DNA of 33,228 bases from Saprolegnia diclina VS20 (Eukaryota; Oomycota; Saprolegniomycetes; Saprolegniales; Saprolegniaceae): contig NW_008246092.1 in NCBI RefSeq assembly GCF_000281045.1, forward strand, positions 99,084 to 132,311, in the 5' to 3' direction. Below the pieces are notes generated by a model. That model did not search any database and was not told where the DNA came from. It saw nothing but the letters and a program-made list of their open reading frames with translations. A program made the translations under genes and the position numbers. Below, piece by piece: positions 1 to 12,897 of this stretch; within the stretch, counting starts at the first letter, position 1; each line of letters begins with the position of its first letter.

Positions 1-36
1 AGGGATGTAGTAGTATAGACTCAATTGAAAAGTGGT

Positions 37-696
37 TTATTCGGCCGTGAACTTTTGGACGTTCTCCAAGAACGTGACGTACTCCTTCTGCTCCTTGAGG
101 TCAGCGTACTCCATGATAAAGTTGGCCAAGTCGTCGTTGATGTGGCGGTCGTTGAGGTAGTCGGCGAAGGCTTCCTGCACGTCGTTTTCGAGGTCGATGA
201 AGCGCGGGCCATGGTACGCCGAGTTGTCGACTTCATCGGCGTTCTCCTCCAGGTGCATGACGCTGTCGATCGTCAAGATGGAGCTCGCGACGCAGTCAAA
301 GATGAGCGCTTCGTTGTTCTTGACGATGCGCGCCGTGAAGCGGATGCTCGGCAAGACGTCGTCTTCCTCGTCGCCTTCGTAGTCGCCCTCGGCCTCCTCT
401 TCCTCGTCCTCGTACTCGCCAGCCTCGGGCTCAGCCACGTCCTGCACGTTGAAGTTGATGTCGATGATCTCGTTGGCGGTCTTGCTCTTGAGCGTGATGC
501 CCACGTTGCCCGGCGTATCAGTGATCTTGAAGTGCTTGAGCACCTTCTCGCGCAGCGTCTCGAGCTCTTCGCCGACAAAGCAGTTGGCCTTCTCCTCCGC
601 GAGCTCGCGCGCGAGGAGCGACGAGAGGTCCGATGAGAAGGCGCGGACAGGCATGGCCGTGCGGAGGGCGCGGAGCGACGAGAGGCGAGAGAGCAT
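37..696 (-). CDS. p32/MAM33-type mitochondrial matrix acidic protein
   Basis: 219 aa, single exon. The N-terminus (MLSRLSSLRALRTAMPVRAF) is rich in R, S and L with no acidic residues, like a mitochondrial targeting peptide; this chose ATG 694-696 over in-frame ATGs further upstream. The mature part has the p32 (C1QBP/MAM33) layout: an amphipathic helix (about residues 25-50), beta-rich segments (GITLKSK; IDINFNV), a very acidic loop around residues 95-125 (EDEEEEAEGDYEGDEEDD), then IRFTARIV, and a C-terminal helix pair ending in a run of F, Y, L and E. Family members are trimeric acidic matrix proteins tied to mitochondrial ribosome and oxidative-phosphorylation function. Length fits the family. 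The gene lies alone, with its 3' end 36 bp from the window edge. Assignment rests on recognising the fold pattern. Confidence 0.85.
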   Translation of the reverse strand: MLSRLSSLRALRTAMPVRAFSSDLSSLLARELAEEKANCFVGEELETLREKVLKHFKITDTPGNVGITLKSKTANEIIDINFNVQDVAEPEAGEYEDEEEEAEGDYEGDEEDDVLPSIRFTARIVKNNEALIFDCVASSILTIDSVMHLEENADEVDNSAYHGPRFIDLENDVQEAFADYLNDRHINDDLANFIMEYADLKEQKEYVTFLENVQKFTAE

Positions 697-1153
697 GTTG
701 ATCGGTGGCGGATGCAAAATGAAAGGGTGGCTCCTGCGCGCTCCGCGCCTTCGAACTTCGAGACCCCACTTGGTGTTTGTTGGGAAAGCTTCGAAGATCG
801 CCCTTTTCGAGAAAGTCCCAACGAAGTTCGAAGTGCAATGTGACCGCAGAATCGCTGAGCTTCGGCCTCCTGCGACGTCCGCGCCGCCAGCGTGATAGCC
901 ATGGGGGTCGCCATCACTGGCAACGATCGCGTGCACACCCTGCAGTGCTGCATGTGACTTGCGTAGGTAGAGGTCGAGAGCCTACTAGTAAATTTGGTTT
1001 ACAGACAAGCCACACGCCAAGTCCAACCAAGCGGTTTGTCCTCTTCATACTGCCCGTAGCATGACGACAACACTACCATACACTACTAGTAGCGAGAGCG
1101 ATTGTAGCTGGTCATGCGTATCTATCTATCTTTTAATTGAATAACGACTTTTT
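697..1153. other. Intergenic stretch upstream of the p32-like gene
   Basis: I see no convincing coding frame here. It must hold the promoter of the minus-strand p32-like gene. In-frame ATGs upstream of 696 would add a low-complexity extension unlike the family, so they are read as 5' UTR or promoter. No clear TATA or CCAAT element was found. Confidence 0.5.
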
Positions 1154-1377
1154 GCGCGAAGCGCGGCACGAGCGCAGCGAGGGCACCCGGCGGCAGCCGG
1201 GGTCCGCGCGGTAGCGCGGTAGGGCCATATGCCATCCGCGCAGCGCCAATCCCGAGTGTGGCGTGTGCACTTGCGATAGTGCACGGTAGCGTGGTAGGAT
1301 ACTGTGCGCGATAGCGCAATGCACGAGTGTAGCGAGTGCATAGGGTATGGATGGGTCCTGCGCGATAGCGCAGGACC
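1154..1377. repeat. Chain of short perfect hairpins with GNNA-type loops
   Basis: At least seven back-to-back inverted repeats sit in about 220 bp: GCGC at 1154-1157/1161-1164; CCCGGC at 1186-1191 with GCCGGG at 1196-1201, loop GGCA; CCGCGC at 1204-1209 with GCGCGG at 1214-1219, loop GGTA; GTGCAC at 1265-1270/1279-1284; TGCGC at 1305-1309 with GCGCA at 1314-1318, loop GATA; ATGCAC at 1319-1324 with GTGCAT at 1336-1341; and a perfect 10-bp stem at 1354-1363/1368-1377, loop GATA. Four of the loops are the tetranucleotides GGCA, GGTA and GATA (twice). No open frame explains this. It could be a palindromic satellite, a structured RNA or a fold-back repeat family. Confidence 0.75.
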
Positions 1378-1600
1378 TCAATACAGTACGACGCGTGGTG
1401 TTAGATCAACGTGTTCGGTCGTGATATTAGGATTGTATCTGGATGTTACGTTTGCTTTGCAGGTATCAATTGCAATTCGCGCGCCAAGCACAGAGCAGAA
1501 GACTCGGTCATTGTGGGGCCGTCAGTTTCGGGCCGAGCGCAAGTGCGAGCAGTGGAATCGCCACGCTGCATATGCCCTGCAGACATCGACCCCGATCAAG

Positions 1601-1824
1601 GAGGCCAAGGAGCTCAAGCGGAAGATCGCCACGAGGCAGAGGTGGCGGCAGCGAACCAAGGCGTTGACCTTGACCGCCACTGCACCTCCAGGGGAAGCGC
1701 GCGCGTGCAGTGGAGGCTAAGGAGCTCAAGCGGAAGATCACCGCGAGGCAGAGGCGGCGGCAGCGAACCAAGGCGTCGACCGTGACCGCCATTGCGCCTC
1801 CTGGCGAAGCGTACGCGTCCAGCG
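1601..1824. repeat. 112-bp tandem duplication (two diverged copies)
   Basis: Copy 1 (1601-1712) and copy 2 (1713-1824) align throughout with scattered substitutions, for example GAGGCCAAGGAGCTCAAGCG against GAGGCTAAGGAGCTCAAGCG. On the plus strand both read as a Lys/Arg-rich peptide beginning EAKELKRKI. Because 112 is not a multiple of three, the copies lie in different frames, so the pair cannot be a continuous protein repeat. Many changes look conservative, so this may be a relic of a basic, coiled-coil or bZIP-like exon duplicated after it decayed. Confidence 0.7.
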
Positions 1825-2364
1825 GCGCCTGCCACAGTGGAAGTGCTGGGCCTTCAAATCCGAGTAGCGATTCTTTAAACCACCTCATAAACGTAAAACA
1901 TCGTGCAATGTTGATCATTCCGCGATGCTGCAGCAAGCTGTTGTGCGTGAAGCGTCCTGCTATGCAGTATTGGACCCGAGTGCCGAAACGATGCGAAGGT
2001 TGAAGCGGCTAAGAAAGAGCTCTTCCCGGCGATGGCTCTAACAATAACAACCCACATCTAAGCGAGATTGGGACGATGCAGCACCCTCACCAAACAATGG
2101 AAAATGAATTTGACGTTGTTTCCACTGGAGCTCTACAAAGAGTCCACCAGGTGCACCGTAGCACAGCGCAAGTTACACCGCAGTGTCGTTTCCGGCTGAA
2201 GGCCGGTAGCGGCCCGCTGGGCACCGCAACGAAGCAGAGGTCGCGTCCGTCGCACGCGTCCGTCACACATTCGCCGTGTGAATGCGTGTTTGCAGTAAGA
2301 AGGGCGCGTTGGACGTGCATAGTACAAGAGCCCGTAAGGGTGCAAGGCATCCACACTGCCCAAG
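1825..2364. other. Non-coding stretch, no supported feature
   Basis: Only short overlapping frames without recognisable motifs or GC3-biased codon use. I see nothing I can name. Confidence 0.4.
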
Positions 2365-2370
2365 CTACGA

Positions 2371-2740
2371 CACAGACACACCGCTAGGTTGCACGCGGCC
2401 CCGACACCAAACTGAAATCAAAAAGCGCGCCAGGACCTGCGCAAACCTTCTCCACGAATCAAACCACTGCGCATGCTACACAGAAAGACCGCTAGATGGC
2501 CCACCGGCCCTATGTCCCACCTCGACCACAAAGACCAACCACACTCTGCCCCAATAAAACACGAGGTTTGGGGCAGGTACGTTGAAACTCAATGCACATG
2601 ACCCCGTCCACCGACGAGTCCAAACTACGTCACACGTAGTACACGATCCCACCGCTAGATTGCACGCTACCCCAATGCAAAACCTCAACCAAAAAGCTCG
2701 ACCAAAACCTGCCCCAAGAAAACACGAGGTTAACCCTAGT
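2371..2740. repeat. Degenerate dispersed repeat, three copies
   Basis: A block containing CCGCTAG followed by TTGCACGC-like sequence and, further on, TGCCCCAA(T/G)AAAACACGAGGTT recurs. The CCGCTAG core starts at 2381, 2489 and 2652. The CCCCAA(T/G)AAAACACGAGGTT part occurs near 2550 and 2711. Spacing is uneven (108 and 163 bp) and the copies are diverged, which suggests an old minisatellite or the remains of a terminal repeat. Confidence 0.5.
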
Positions 2741-2795
2741 TACCACTTGTGCAATGATGATGTGCGGTCCAGCGACGCAGCCTTTGTGCAACGAG

Positions 2796-2913
2796 TCTAC
2801 GTACGCTTGGGTTGTCATCGTCATCGATACAAGGATCGCTGACGCTAGCATTCCTCTACGTACGCTTGGGTTGTCATCGTCATCGATACAAGGATCGCTG
2901 ACGCTAGCATTCC
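2796..2913. repeat. Exact 59-bp tandem duplication
   Basis: The 59 bases at 2796-2854, starting TCTACGTACGCTTGGGTTGT, are repeated without change at 2855-2913. Perfect identity means a recent duplication or two units of a minisatellite. It lies in non-coding DNA about 400 bp upstream of the SNF2 gene. Confidence 0.9.
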
Positions 2914-3212
2914 TCTCGCACGCAGCATTCGCACTGGAGTCGCTGGCAGCTGTCGTGCTCGTGCTCGTACTCGCACCAGCGATGTGCAATGAGCACTGGA
3001 CCATGGTTGAAGCTGATAGCCTGCGGCGCAACGTCAGGTACGACCGCCAGCTATGGCCGCCCAGCTATTCATGGCACCGGCGCTCTCTTTGCCCTGGTCG
3101 TGCGTACAGGCGCTGGCGCTGTCATGGTCGCTTGCCCTCGCCACCGAGGTCGTCGCAATGCTCCGATGGTTGCTTGGACGCCTGCAAAAATCGAAAAAAG
3201 CGCGATTTTTGT

Positions 3213-3217
3213 CCAAT
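3213..3217 (+). promoter_or_regulatory. CCAAT box upstream of the SWI/SNF ATPase gene
   Basis: CCAAT in the context GTCCAATCAG, 94 bp before the ATG at 3311. Equivalent elements lie upstream of several other genes here (near 13303, 13328, 16663, 20018, 20050, 31775, 31804). This is the NF-Y consensus; function is inferred from position only. Confidence 0.4.
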
Positions 3218-3310
3218 CAGATGCGTCGTTTCTCCACGGCCTTAAAAGTTTGCGTGCAAGTCGGACACTTGGGTCGAGTTGGATATCGCGCGTTGGGATT
3301 TTGAACCGCG

Positions 3311-7014
<3,704 letters not shown>

Positions 7015-7071
7015 TCGAATGCTCTTTATGTCGTTGGTTGGGCGTTGGATATGGTCGCTTGGTTGGGCCAA

Positions 7072-8228
7072 CTAGGTAAAGTACCCGGCATCGACCACGT
7101 CCGTCGACGACGGCTGCATCTCGTTGAGGTTCGGGTGCGTCGTGGCGCCGGCGGCTTGAAAGATCTTGAACGTACGCTACGAACGACGAGGTAGCGTCAG
7201 ACGTCCGTGACAACTCGTACCTCGAGGTTGTCGTCGACACACATGACAGACGCGAGGTTGCCAAAGCTAGATGCAACAGGAACACATAATGTTGCAGCGA
7301 GCGAGGCGTGTGGTACCGGTAGCAGTAGTTGGGCGCTGACCAGATCGTGGAAAAGGTGTCGCGGAAGAGCACTTGGTAGCCCTCCATGCAGAGCTGGTGG
7401 GCGCGGCTGATGTGCTGGAGGTCGTTGAGGTGCAGGAACTTCTCGACAATGTCGGCGCCAAACATGTAGCCCGCGCCGCGCGGCGAGAGGTGGAAGCCGT
7501 TGCTCTTGGGCTCGGGGTCGGACCAGACCAGATCTGTTGCGTCGGATGAGCGCGGCCGCCAGACGCAGCTACGCACCCGCAAATGGACCGTCGGACGGGA
7601 TCTCCATAACGCGGTTAATCATGCGGATCTGGTCGACGTAATGGACCGCAGGGCTCAGGCCACCATGGATGGCCATGAGCTGCTTGTTGACAATCGCGCC
7701 TGGATGAGAGATCATCAGCATTGATACAGGAGGCAAGTGTACCGAGGGGAAGGTAGTCGAAGACGTCCATAAAAGCCTTGTAGACGCGCTGGTCGCCGTC
7801 GTACTTCTTACTGCACTCGGTCTGGAAGCCGTACACGGACGTTGTTTGGCGCGACTCGTGGTTGCCGCGGATGAGGAACGTCGAGTCCGGGAAGCGCACC
7901 TGCAGCCATCAGTCATGGCGAGCATGAGCTTGGAGACACATACCATGCGGACGAGGAGGAAGCTGATGGTCTCGACGCTATGGGACCCGCGGTCGACAAA
8001 ATCGCCAAGGAAGAGCATGCGCTGGCCAATGTCGAGCGACATGAGCGTGAGGAGGTCGGCAAACTGCCCGTGGATGTCGCCGCAGATCGTGATGGGCGCC
8101 GGGAGGTCCAGCAAGGTCGGCTGGTTGGCGAGGTGCTCCTTGGCCATCGCCAGCAGCCGGAGGAGGCTCGTCACGTCCAGCGGCTGCGAGTTAGCGAGCC
8201 GCTCGTACCACCGGGCGCAGTCGTTCAT
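7072..8228 (-). CDS. PP2A/PP4/PP6-family Ser/Thr protein phosphatase catalytic subunit
   Basis: Six exons read leftwards: 8228-7944, 7899-7743, 7699-7577, 7533-7317, 7266-7221, 7176-7072; introns 43-50 bp, all GT-AG; 310 aa, the usual length. It hydrolyses phospho-Ser/Thr with a two-metal centre: GDIHGQ, GDFVDRG and RGNHE give the metal ligands, and AIHGGLSP, SPRGAGYMFG, RAHQL and WSAPNYCYR are PP2A-group signatures. The start follows the family (a short acidic/amphipathic helix, MNDCARWYERL). Which subgroup it belongs to is unclear; the LHLNDL...RAHQL part and RFGNLASVM recall PP6- or PPG1-like enzymes. The C-terminus ends DAGYFT rather than the usual YFL, so the leucine carboxyl-methylated in PP2A, PP4 and PP6 is missing. 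The start lies 83 bp from the divergent membrane-protein gene, so they probably share a promoter. Confidence 0.93.
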
Positions 8229-8311
8229 CGAGGAAGACAGTGAAAATGACCCGGATCTATCCGGATAAAACAGCATGGCTTGTCCAGGTCGGTATCTTGC
8301 GAAGCGGCGCC
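8229..8311. promoter_or_regulatory. Short bidirectional promoter region
   Basis: Only 83 bp separate the phosphatase ATG (minus) from the chosen ATG of the plus-strand membrane protein. No TATA or CCAAT element is visible. A short inverted motif, TCCGGAT/ATCCGGA (CCGGATCTATCCGG around 8250), lies in the middle. Shared or overlapping control is inferred from the geometry. Confidence 0.45.
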
Positions 8312-8824
8312 ATGGACGACGACTTTGGCAGCGGGACATGGACGAGCTTGGGCGTCGGCGTCGCGATCGGTCTCGTCCTCATTAGCTTCCTCACGCTCTA
8401 TCCTGGTGAGCCATTCGAGTACACGCCGGACGCCTTGGAGCGCAACGCGGCGTCCTCGGCTACCTCGCCCGACGACGACGAGCGCTGCTTGCCAGAGAAG
8501 GCTGCAGACACGGACGAGCGCAAAGCGGCGGCTGCCCGCGTCGAGAAGATTCAGGCTCTTCTCGGCCTGCAAGACGCCGAAATTCAGTCGGCGCTGGCGG
8601 CAGCCTCGCGCGCAACACCCGCCCACCCCACAGCCGGCCGCACCAACTACATGGCGATCGCTGACAAGTGCGTGTACGCCGTCTTCTTTGGCCTCTTGCT
8701 GCTCGTCGCCGAGCGCGAATATGGCATCAACGTCGCTGCAGTGCTGAGCTACGTCTTCCCGCGCGAGGCCGCGACCGTGCACCAGCTGTGGCCGTGGACG
8801 TCGTCGGTCCACGCCGCGCCGTAG
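8312..8824 (+). CDS. Small two-pass membrane protein, function unknown
   Basis: 170 aa from ATG 8312 (MDDDFGSGTW); an upstream in-frame ATG at 8240 would add 24 residues and nearly overlap the neighbour's start, so the shorter form is preferred. Two hydrophobic segments are visible: about residues 9-28 (TSLGVGVAIGLVLISFLTLY) and about 118-148 (CVYAVFFGLLLLVAE... AAVLSYVF). Between them is a polar, partly helical region with acidic DDDE and an amphipathic stretch (EKIQALLGLQDAEIQSALAAA). Not recognised as a named family. The codon use matches the real genes around it. Its stop is 38 bp from the convergent hisD-like gene. It could be an ER or mitochondrial membrane protein. Confidence 0.65.
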   Translation: MDDDFGSGTWTSLGVGVAIGLVLISFLTLYPGEPFEYTPDALERNAASSATSPDDDERCLPEKAADTDERKAAAARVEKIQALLGLQDAEIQSALAAASRATPAHPTAGRTNYMAIADKCVYAVFFGLLLLVAEREYGINVAAVLSYVFPREAATVHQLWPWTSSVHAAP

Positions 8825-8862
8825 CATATTCTGTGAACATGGAATGACTATTTCTTAAACGA

Positions 8863-10282
8863 TTACACGAGTCGCTTCTCGGCAGCGCGGGCGTGGCCTT
8901 CGAGGCCTTCGATGCGCGCGAGGGCGACCGCGTCGCGGACGAGCTCCTGCGACTGCGCCGCGTCGTCAATGCGCATCCACGTACGAATGCGGAGGAACGT
9001 GTGCACCGAGAGCCCGCCCGTGTAGCGCGCCGTGCCGCCCGTGGGGAGCACGTGGTTCGGGCCGACGCCGTAGTCGCCGAGGACTTCGGCCGCGCGTGCG
9101 CCAATAAACAAGCCGCTACACCGTCGTCATGAGTCATCGTCGTCCTCCGGCAAGTGCAAGTTCCTACCCGTAGTGCACAATGCGCTTGGCAACCGCGTTG
9201 CTGTCGGTGCAAATGATCTCGACGTGCTCGGCCGCAAGGATGTTGGCAGCCTCGACAGCGGCGTCGAGGTTCGGGCAAAGGACCGCAAAGCCCTTCGCGA
9301 CACTCACGGTCGCCGTCGCGCCGGTCGGGAGCACGGCGAGCTGTGACACAATCTCTGCGTTGACGGCATCCACAACAGCCTGGGACGTCGTGACGAGGAT
9401 CGGCACCGCCGCCGTGTCGTGCTCGGCCTGCGCAAGGAGGTCGGCAGCGATCGTCGCGGCGTGCGCGAGGCCCCCCTCGTCAGCCACCACGAGGCACTCG
9501 GACGGCCCCGCGAGCATGTCAATGGCGCACTTGCCGTACACGAGCGACTTGGCTGCCGTGACCCACCTACGTCGCCGCGACACATGAGCGGACGAGGTGA
9601 AGCGCAGTCGCGCGTACTTGTTGCCGGGGCCGACGATGATGTCGCAAGGCGGGACGCCGTCAATGCCGTACGCGAGCGTAGCGATGGCTTGCGCGCCGCC
9701 CACCGCGAGAAGCGCGTCGGCGTTCGAGATGTACGCGGCGGCGAGCGTCGCGGGGGCCGGGCGCGGCGAGGCGACAATGACCGTGGCGACACCAGCCACG
9801 CGCGCCGTGACGGCCGTCATGAGCACGGACGAAGGCAGCGGGTACTAGTGTGGACGAGATGAGACAAAACATTGGTAGCAGATTCAACGTACGCGGCCAC
9901 CAGGGGCGTAGCAGCCGGCGACTTGCATGGGCGACACGTCTTGGCCAGCTTGGCCACCAGGAATGTCACGTGCAAAGCTCTGGATCGACGCGCGCTGCGC
10001 TTGGGCAAAGACTTCGATGCGCTGCTTGGTGCGCTGCAGAAGCTGCTGCTCAGCCACGGGCAGCGCGTCGAACGCTGCCTGCATCTCCTTGCGCGAGTAC
10101 AAGATAGGCGCGTTCTGCGATGGGATGTCGCCGAGGCGGAGCGCGTGGTCGCGGACCGCGTCAAGGCCGCGTGCGCGCACGTCGTTGACGATGGCGCGGG
10201 CCTGCTCGAGCGCCTGGGGTTCGACCGGGTCGTACGCAAAGGCGCGGACGTCGCTCGGGGCAATCACGCGGAGTCCACTCAT
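8863..10282 (-). CDS. hisD: Histidinol dehydrogenase (stand-alone, HisD type)
   Basis: Four exons read leftwards: 10282-9893, 9844-9618, 9566-9168, 9115-8863; introns 48-52 bp, GT-AG; 422 aa, matching bacterial and plant HisD. It catalyses the last two steps of histidine synthesis, L-histidinol to histidinal to histidine, with NAD+ and zinc. Motifs: CYAPGGR-YPLPSS across intron 1, GGAQAIATLAYG, IIVGPGNKW-V across intron 2, LAGPSE, LLAQAEHD, AAEHVEI, and GDYGVGPNHVLPTGG after intron 3. The N-terminus (MSGLRVIAP) shows no plastid or mitochondrial leader, so a cytosolic location is likely. Single-function histidinol dehydrogenase is the bacterial and plant form, unlike the trifunctional HIS4 of ascomycete fungi. 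The gene symbol follows the bacterial name. Confidence 0.95.
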
Positions 10283-10986
10283 CGTGATCTTCGTCTCCTT
10301 TCGGCAAAATGCAATCTGAAAAGATACGATCGCGTGGTGTTTTAATTTGCTTACAAATTACAAGTGTTTTCCGATCGTAAGAATATTATTTTCGTAGGCG
10401 GAACGTTCTTTTGGCCCTTTGAGGCAACCACATGGCGCATTCACTCGGCTTCCAACGAGCTCCCGCTCGGCGACGCGAGCGTTCGTCGACCACGCCCGCC
10501 AATGGTTGCCACCAATAGACGAGGCTGCTTGGTCAGGAGCACACCGGCGCGGTTGACTCCAACTCAGTTCGTATAGTAAGAAACTGTCTTGGGAAGCGAT
10601 GAAGGAGCGCAATGCACCGAAGATAAGTTCCTTCGGCACGGAAGCGGTCTTGCGCGAGACCGGCAAGAACGACTCGAGATCGACGATACCATTGTGGTGC
10701 TCTGCATCTGGCGGTGGCCTGATGCCGAACACCGTGTCGCTCAGGACCATTTGACTCCAAGCGCCCCGTTTAGGGGTAGGGTTCGTCACGAGCCATCGCA
10801 CAAGACTTGTCCATCATCAAGAGGCCATCTACCTGTTGTTGATCGTGCTACACTAGACGGCTATGCTCACGTGTTCCAGGAACTTCGTCTCTTGCCGTCT
10901 GTGACAAAACCATTTCAATCGAGAGTTCCCGGTAGTAGTTGGGGGAAAATGAATATTGATCGATGCAGTAATTATGAAAGAAACAC
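10283..10986. other. Intergenic region upstream of hisD, possible decayed coding relic
   Basis: Holds the hisD promoter and the 3' flank of the transporter. A minus-strand frame of 147 codons (10801-10358) contains a protein-like stretch (FGIRPPPDAEHHNGIVDLES) but has no recognised family, weak third-position bias and no support from splicing. It may be an old transposon fragment or chance. Nothing else stands out. Confidence 0.35.
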
Positions 10987-12897
10987 TCAGCTGTTGTCGC
11001 GACGCAGCGCGAGGAGCACTTGGTCGAGCGACTGCGACGGCTCGATCTTGCAGAGACCGCTAGTCGAAAGAATGCTCGCCGCTTGACCGCGTGCGTTGGC
11101 GAACGAGACAGTCGCGTCCAAGTGCGTGAGGCGCTCCTCGAGAATCTCAAACGTCTGGATCGAGGTGGCGTCAATGTCATGGAGGAACGTCGTGTCGAGG
11201 ACGACAAGGCGCCGGCCAGCATGCAAGACGAGCTGTGTCATAATGTACTGCGAGAGGAACTCGGCGTTGCCAAAGTAGAGCGAGCCTTCGACTCGCACGA
11301 TGAGTGTGTCGTTGGGCATGACGGCCTCGGGGTGCACGCTCGTGTCGACGTAGTGGCCGTCAGCATTGAGGCCGAGGAGGCAGACCACGGGGCGCTTGGT
11401 CTTGATCATGACAGCGAGGAGTGAGCACCCAATGGAGCCAAAGAGACCCGGGAGGATGCCAAGACCCACCGTGAGCACGAACGAGACCATCCAGACGTAG
11501 AATTCGTCGCGCTTGGCCTTGAAGAGCCACTTGGCTTCGTCGACCTCAATGAGCCAAAAGCCAGCGACGATAATGATCGACGCGAGGCTCGCCTTGGGGA
11601 GGTAGTAGAGAGCGTCGGTCAAGAAGAGCAGCACGAGGATGACCAATGTGACGGTGATGAACGAGGCCAGCTGCGTCTTGGCGCTCTGGACGTTCACCGC
11701 CGTACGGGACATACCACCGGTCGGTGGCATGACCTGGAAGAAGGCGCCAACGCCAGAGGCAAAGCCGAGCGCGAGCAGCTCTTGGTTCGAATCAATGTCA
11801 TAGTTGCCACGCACTGCGAGCCGCTTGGCGATCGCAACGCTGGTCGAGTAGACAACAAGTGCCATCGTCGCGGCTTGGAGGAGGATGCTGCCAAAGCTGT
11901 CGGTCTTGATCAAACCATCGCTGTAGCCATACCACGGCAGCACGACACTGGGCATGCCCTGCGGTACATGGCCCGTGACCTTGACGCGCTTCTCGCCAAT
12001 GAGGTACCCGGCGAGGATACCGAAGAAGCAAATGACAAGCGGGCCAAGATCGAGAAGCGTGCGCAAGAGGAAGAGGAAGACAGCTTTGGTCTTGCCACTA
12101 CCTTCTTGCAGTGCCGTCGTCTTGCGGAGGAGACCCTTCTCGGCTGGCTTGTCATGGTCTTCTTCCATCGTCGCGTAGTCGCCTTCGTTGAGCGAGAAGC
12201 CCCACTGCTCGCGGGGCGTCGCGACAGGATGCGTAGAACTGGGACCGTCGAGGAGCTCGGTGAGCTTGGGCGCCTCGACGAGGTGCTTCTTGGCGTACTT
12301 GAAGAACGCGAGCACAATCATCGAGAGAACTCCGATCGTGAACGAGATCCAGTTGATCTTGTTGAAGTTGTGGAAGATCTCGTAGATCGTTTGCAGCGGG
12401 TACGCGTGCGTCGGCAGCGACAGCTGGAGCCACGTTGGGAACTGCGCGACCATGATGAGGATGCCACCGGCCGAGAGGAAGCCGCCCATGACAGGTCGAG
12501 AGAAAAAGTCAGCGACGACACCGAGACGGAGGCAGCCCAGTGCAAAGTTGATACACCCGACAAGGAACGAGATGAGAATGCCGACAGCGACGCGCTCCTT
12601 CATGTTGGGGATCGTCTGGAGGTACGTGCCGACCATGAGACTCACTTCGGAGCCGTTGGCGACCGAGAGGACACGGGACGTGCCGAAGATCGTGTACAAG
12701 ACGGGCGTTAGCGCCGCTGTGTAGAGGCCATACTGCGCGGGCACGGCCATGACGTTGGCGAGCGAGATCTCTTGCGGTACGATCATCATGGCGACGGTCA
12801 CACCGGCAATCACGTCGAACTTGAGGTCGCGCTGGATGTTGTACGATGGCACCCACTGCAGCAGCGGAAAGAGCTTCTTGAGGCGGTGCTGAACCAT
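10987..12897 (-). CDS. SLC26/SulP anion (sulfate) transporter with STAS domain
   Basis: Single exon, 636 aa. The transport core starts at once after a short cytosolic lead: FPLLQWVPSY, then the SulP signature GVTVAMMIVPQEISLANVM and YGLYTAALTPVLYTIFGTSR, consistent with 10-14 membrane segments to about residue 490. Other family motifs: NQELLALG and FFQVMPPTGGMSRTAVN. A hydrophilic insert near 200-270 (EEDHDKPAEKG) splits the membrane part. The C-terminal STAS domain (about 500-630) has VRVEGSLYFGNAEF and LDTTFLHDIDATS. Members carry sulfate, oxalate, bicarbonate or chloride; the substrate cannot be read from sequence. It is a close paralogue of the divergent gene at 13987. Confidence 0.93.
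   Translation of the reverse strand: MVQHRLKKLFPLLQWVPSYNIQRDLKFDVIAGVTVAMMIVPQEISLANVMAVPAQYGLYTAALTPVLYTIFGTSRVLSVANGSEVSLMVGTYLQTIPNMKERVAVGILISFLVGCINFALGCLRLGVVADFFSRPVMGGFLSAGGILIMVAQFPTWLQLSLPTHAYPLQTIYEIFHNFNKINWISFTIGVLSMIVLAFFKYAKKHLVEAPKLTELLDGPSSTHPVATPREQWGFSLNEGDYATMEEDHDKPAEKGLLRKTTALQEGSGKTKAVFLFLLRTLLDLGPLVICFFGILAGYLIGEKRVKVTGHVPQGMPSVVLPWYGYSDGLIKTDSFGSILLQAATMALVVYSTSVAIAKRLAVRGNYDIDSNQELLALGFASGVGAFFQVMPPTGGMSRTAVNVQSAKTQLASFITVTLVILVLLFLTDALYYLPKASLASIIIVAGFWLIEVDEAKWLFKAKRDEFYVWMVSFVLTVGLGILPGLFGSIGCSLLAVMIKTKRPVVCLLGLNADGHYVDTSVHPEAVMPNDTLIVRVEGSLYFGNAEFLSQYIMTQLVLHAGRRLVVLDTTFLHDIDATSIQTFEILEERLTHLDATVSFANARGQAASILSTSGLCKIEPSQSLDQVLLALRRDNS

Noticed and set aside
25-636. 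Long plus-strand open frame of 203 codons
   Set aside because: It is the antisense of the p32-like gene; the acidic codons GAC/GAG read as Val/Leu on the other strand, giving a false hydrophobic protein.
11782-12711. Plus-strand frame of 309 codons opposite the first SLC26 gene
   Set aside because: Highly charged nonsense with no motif, created by GC3 bias of the real minus-strand gene.
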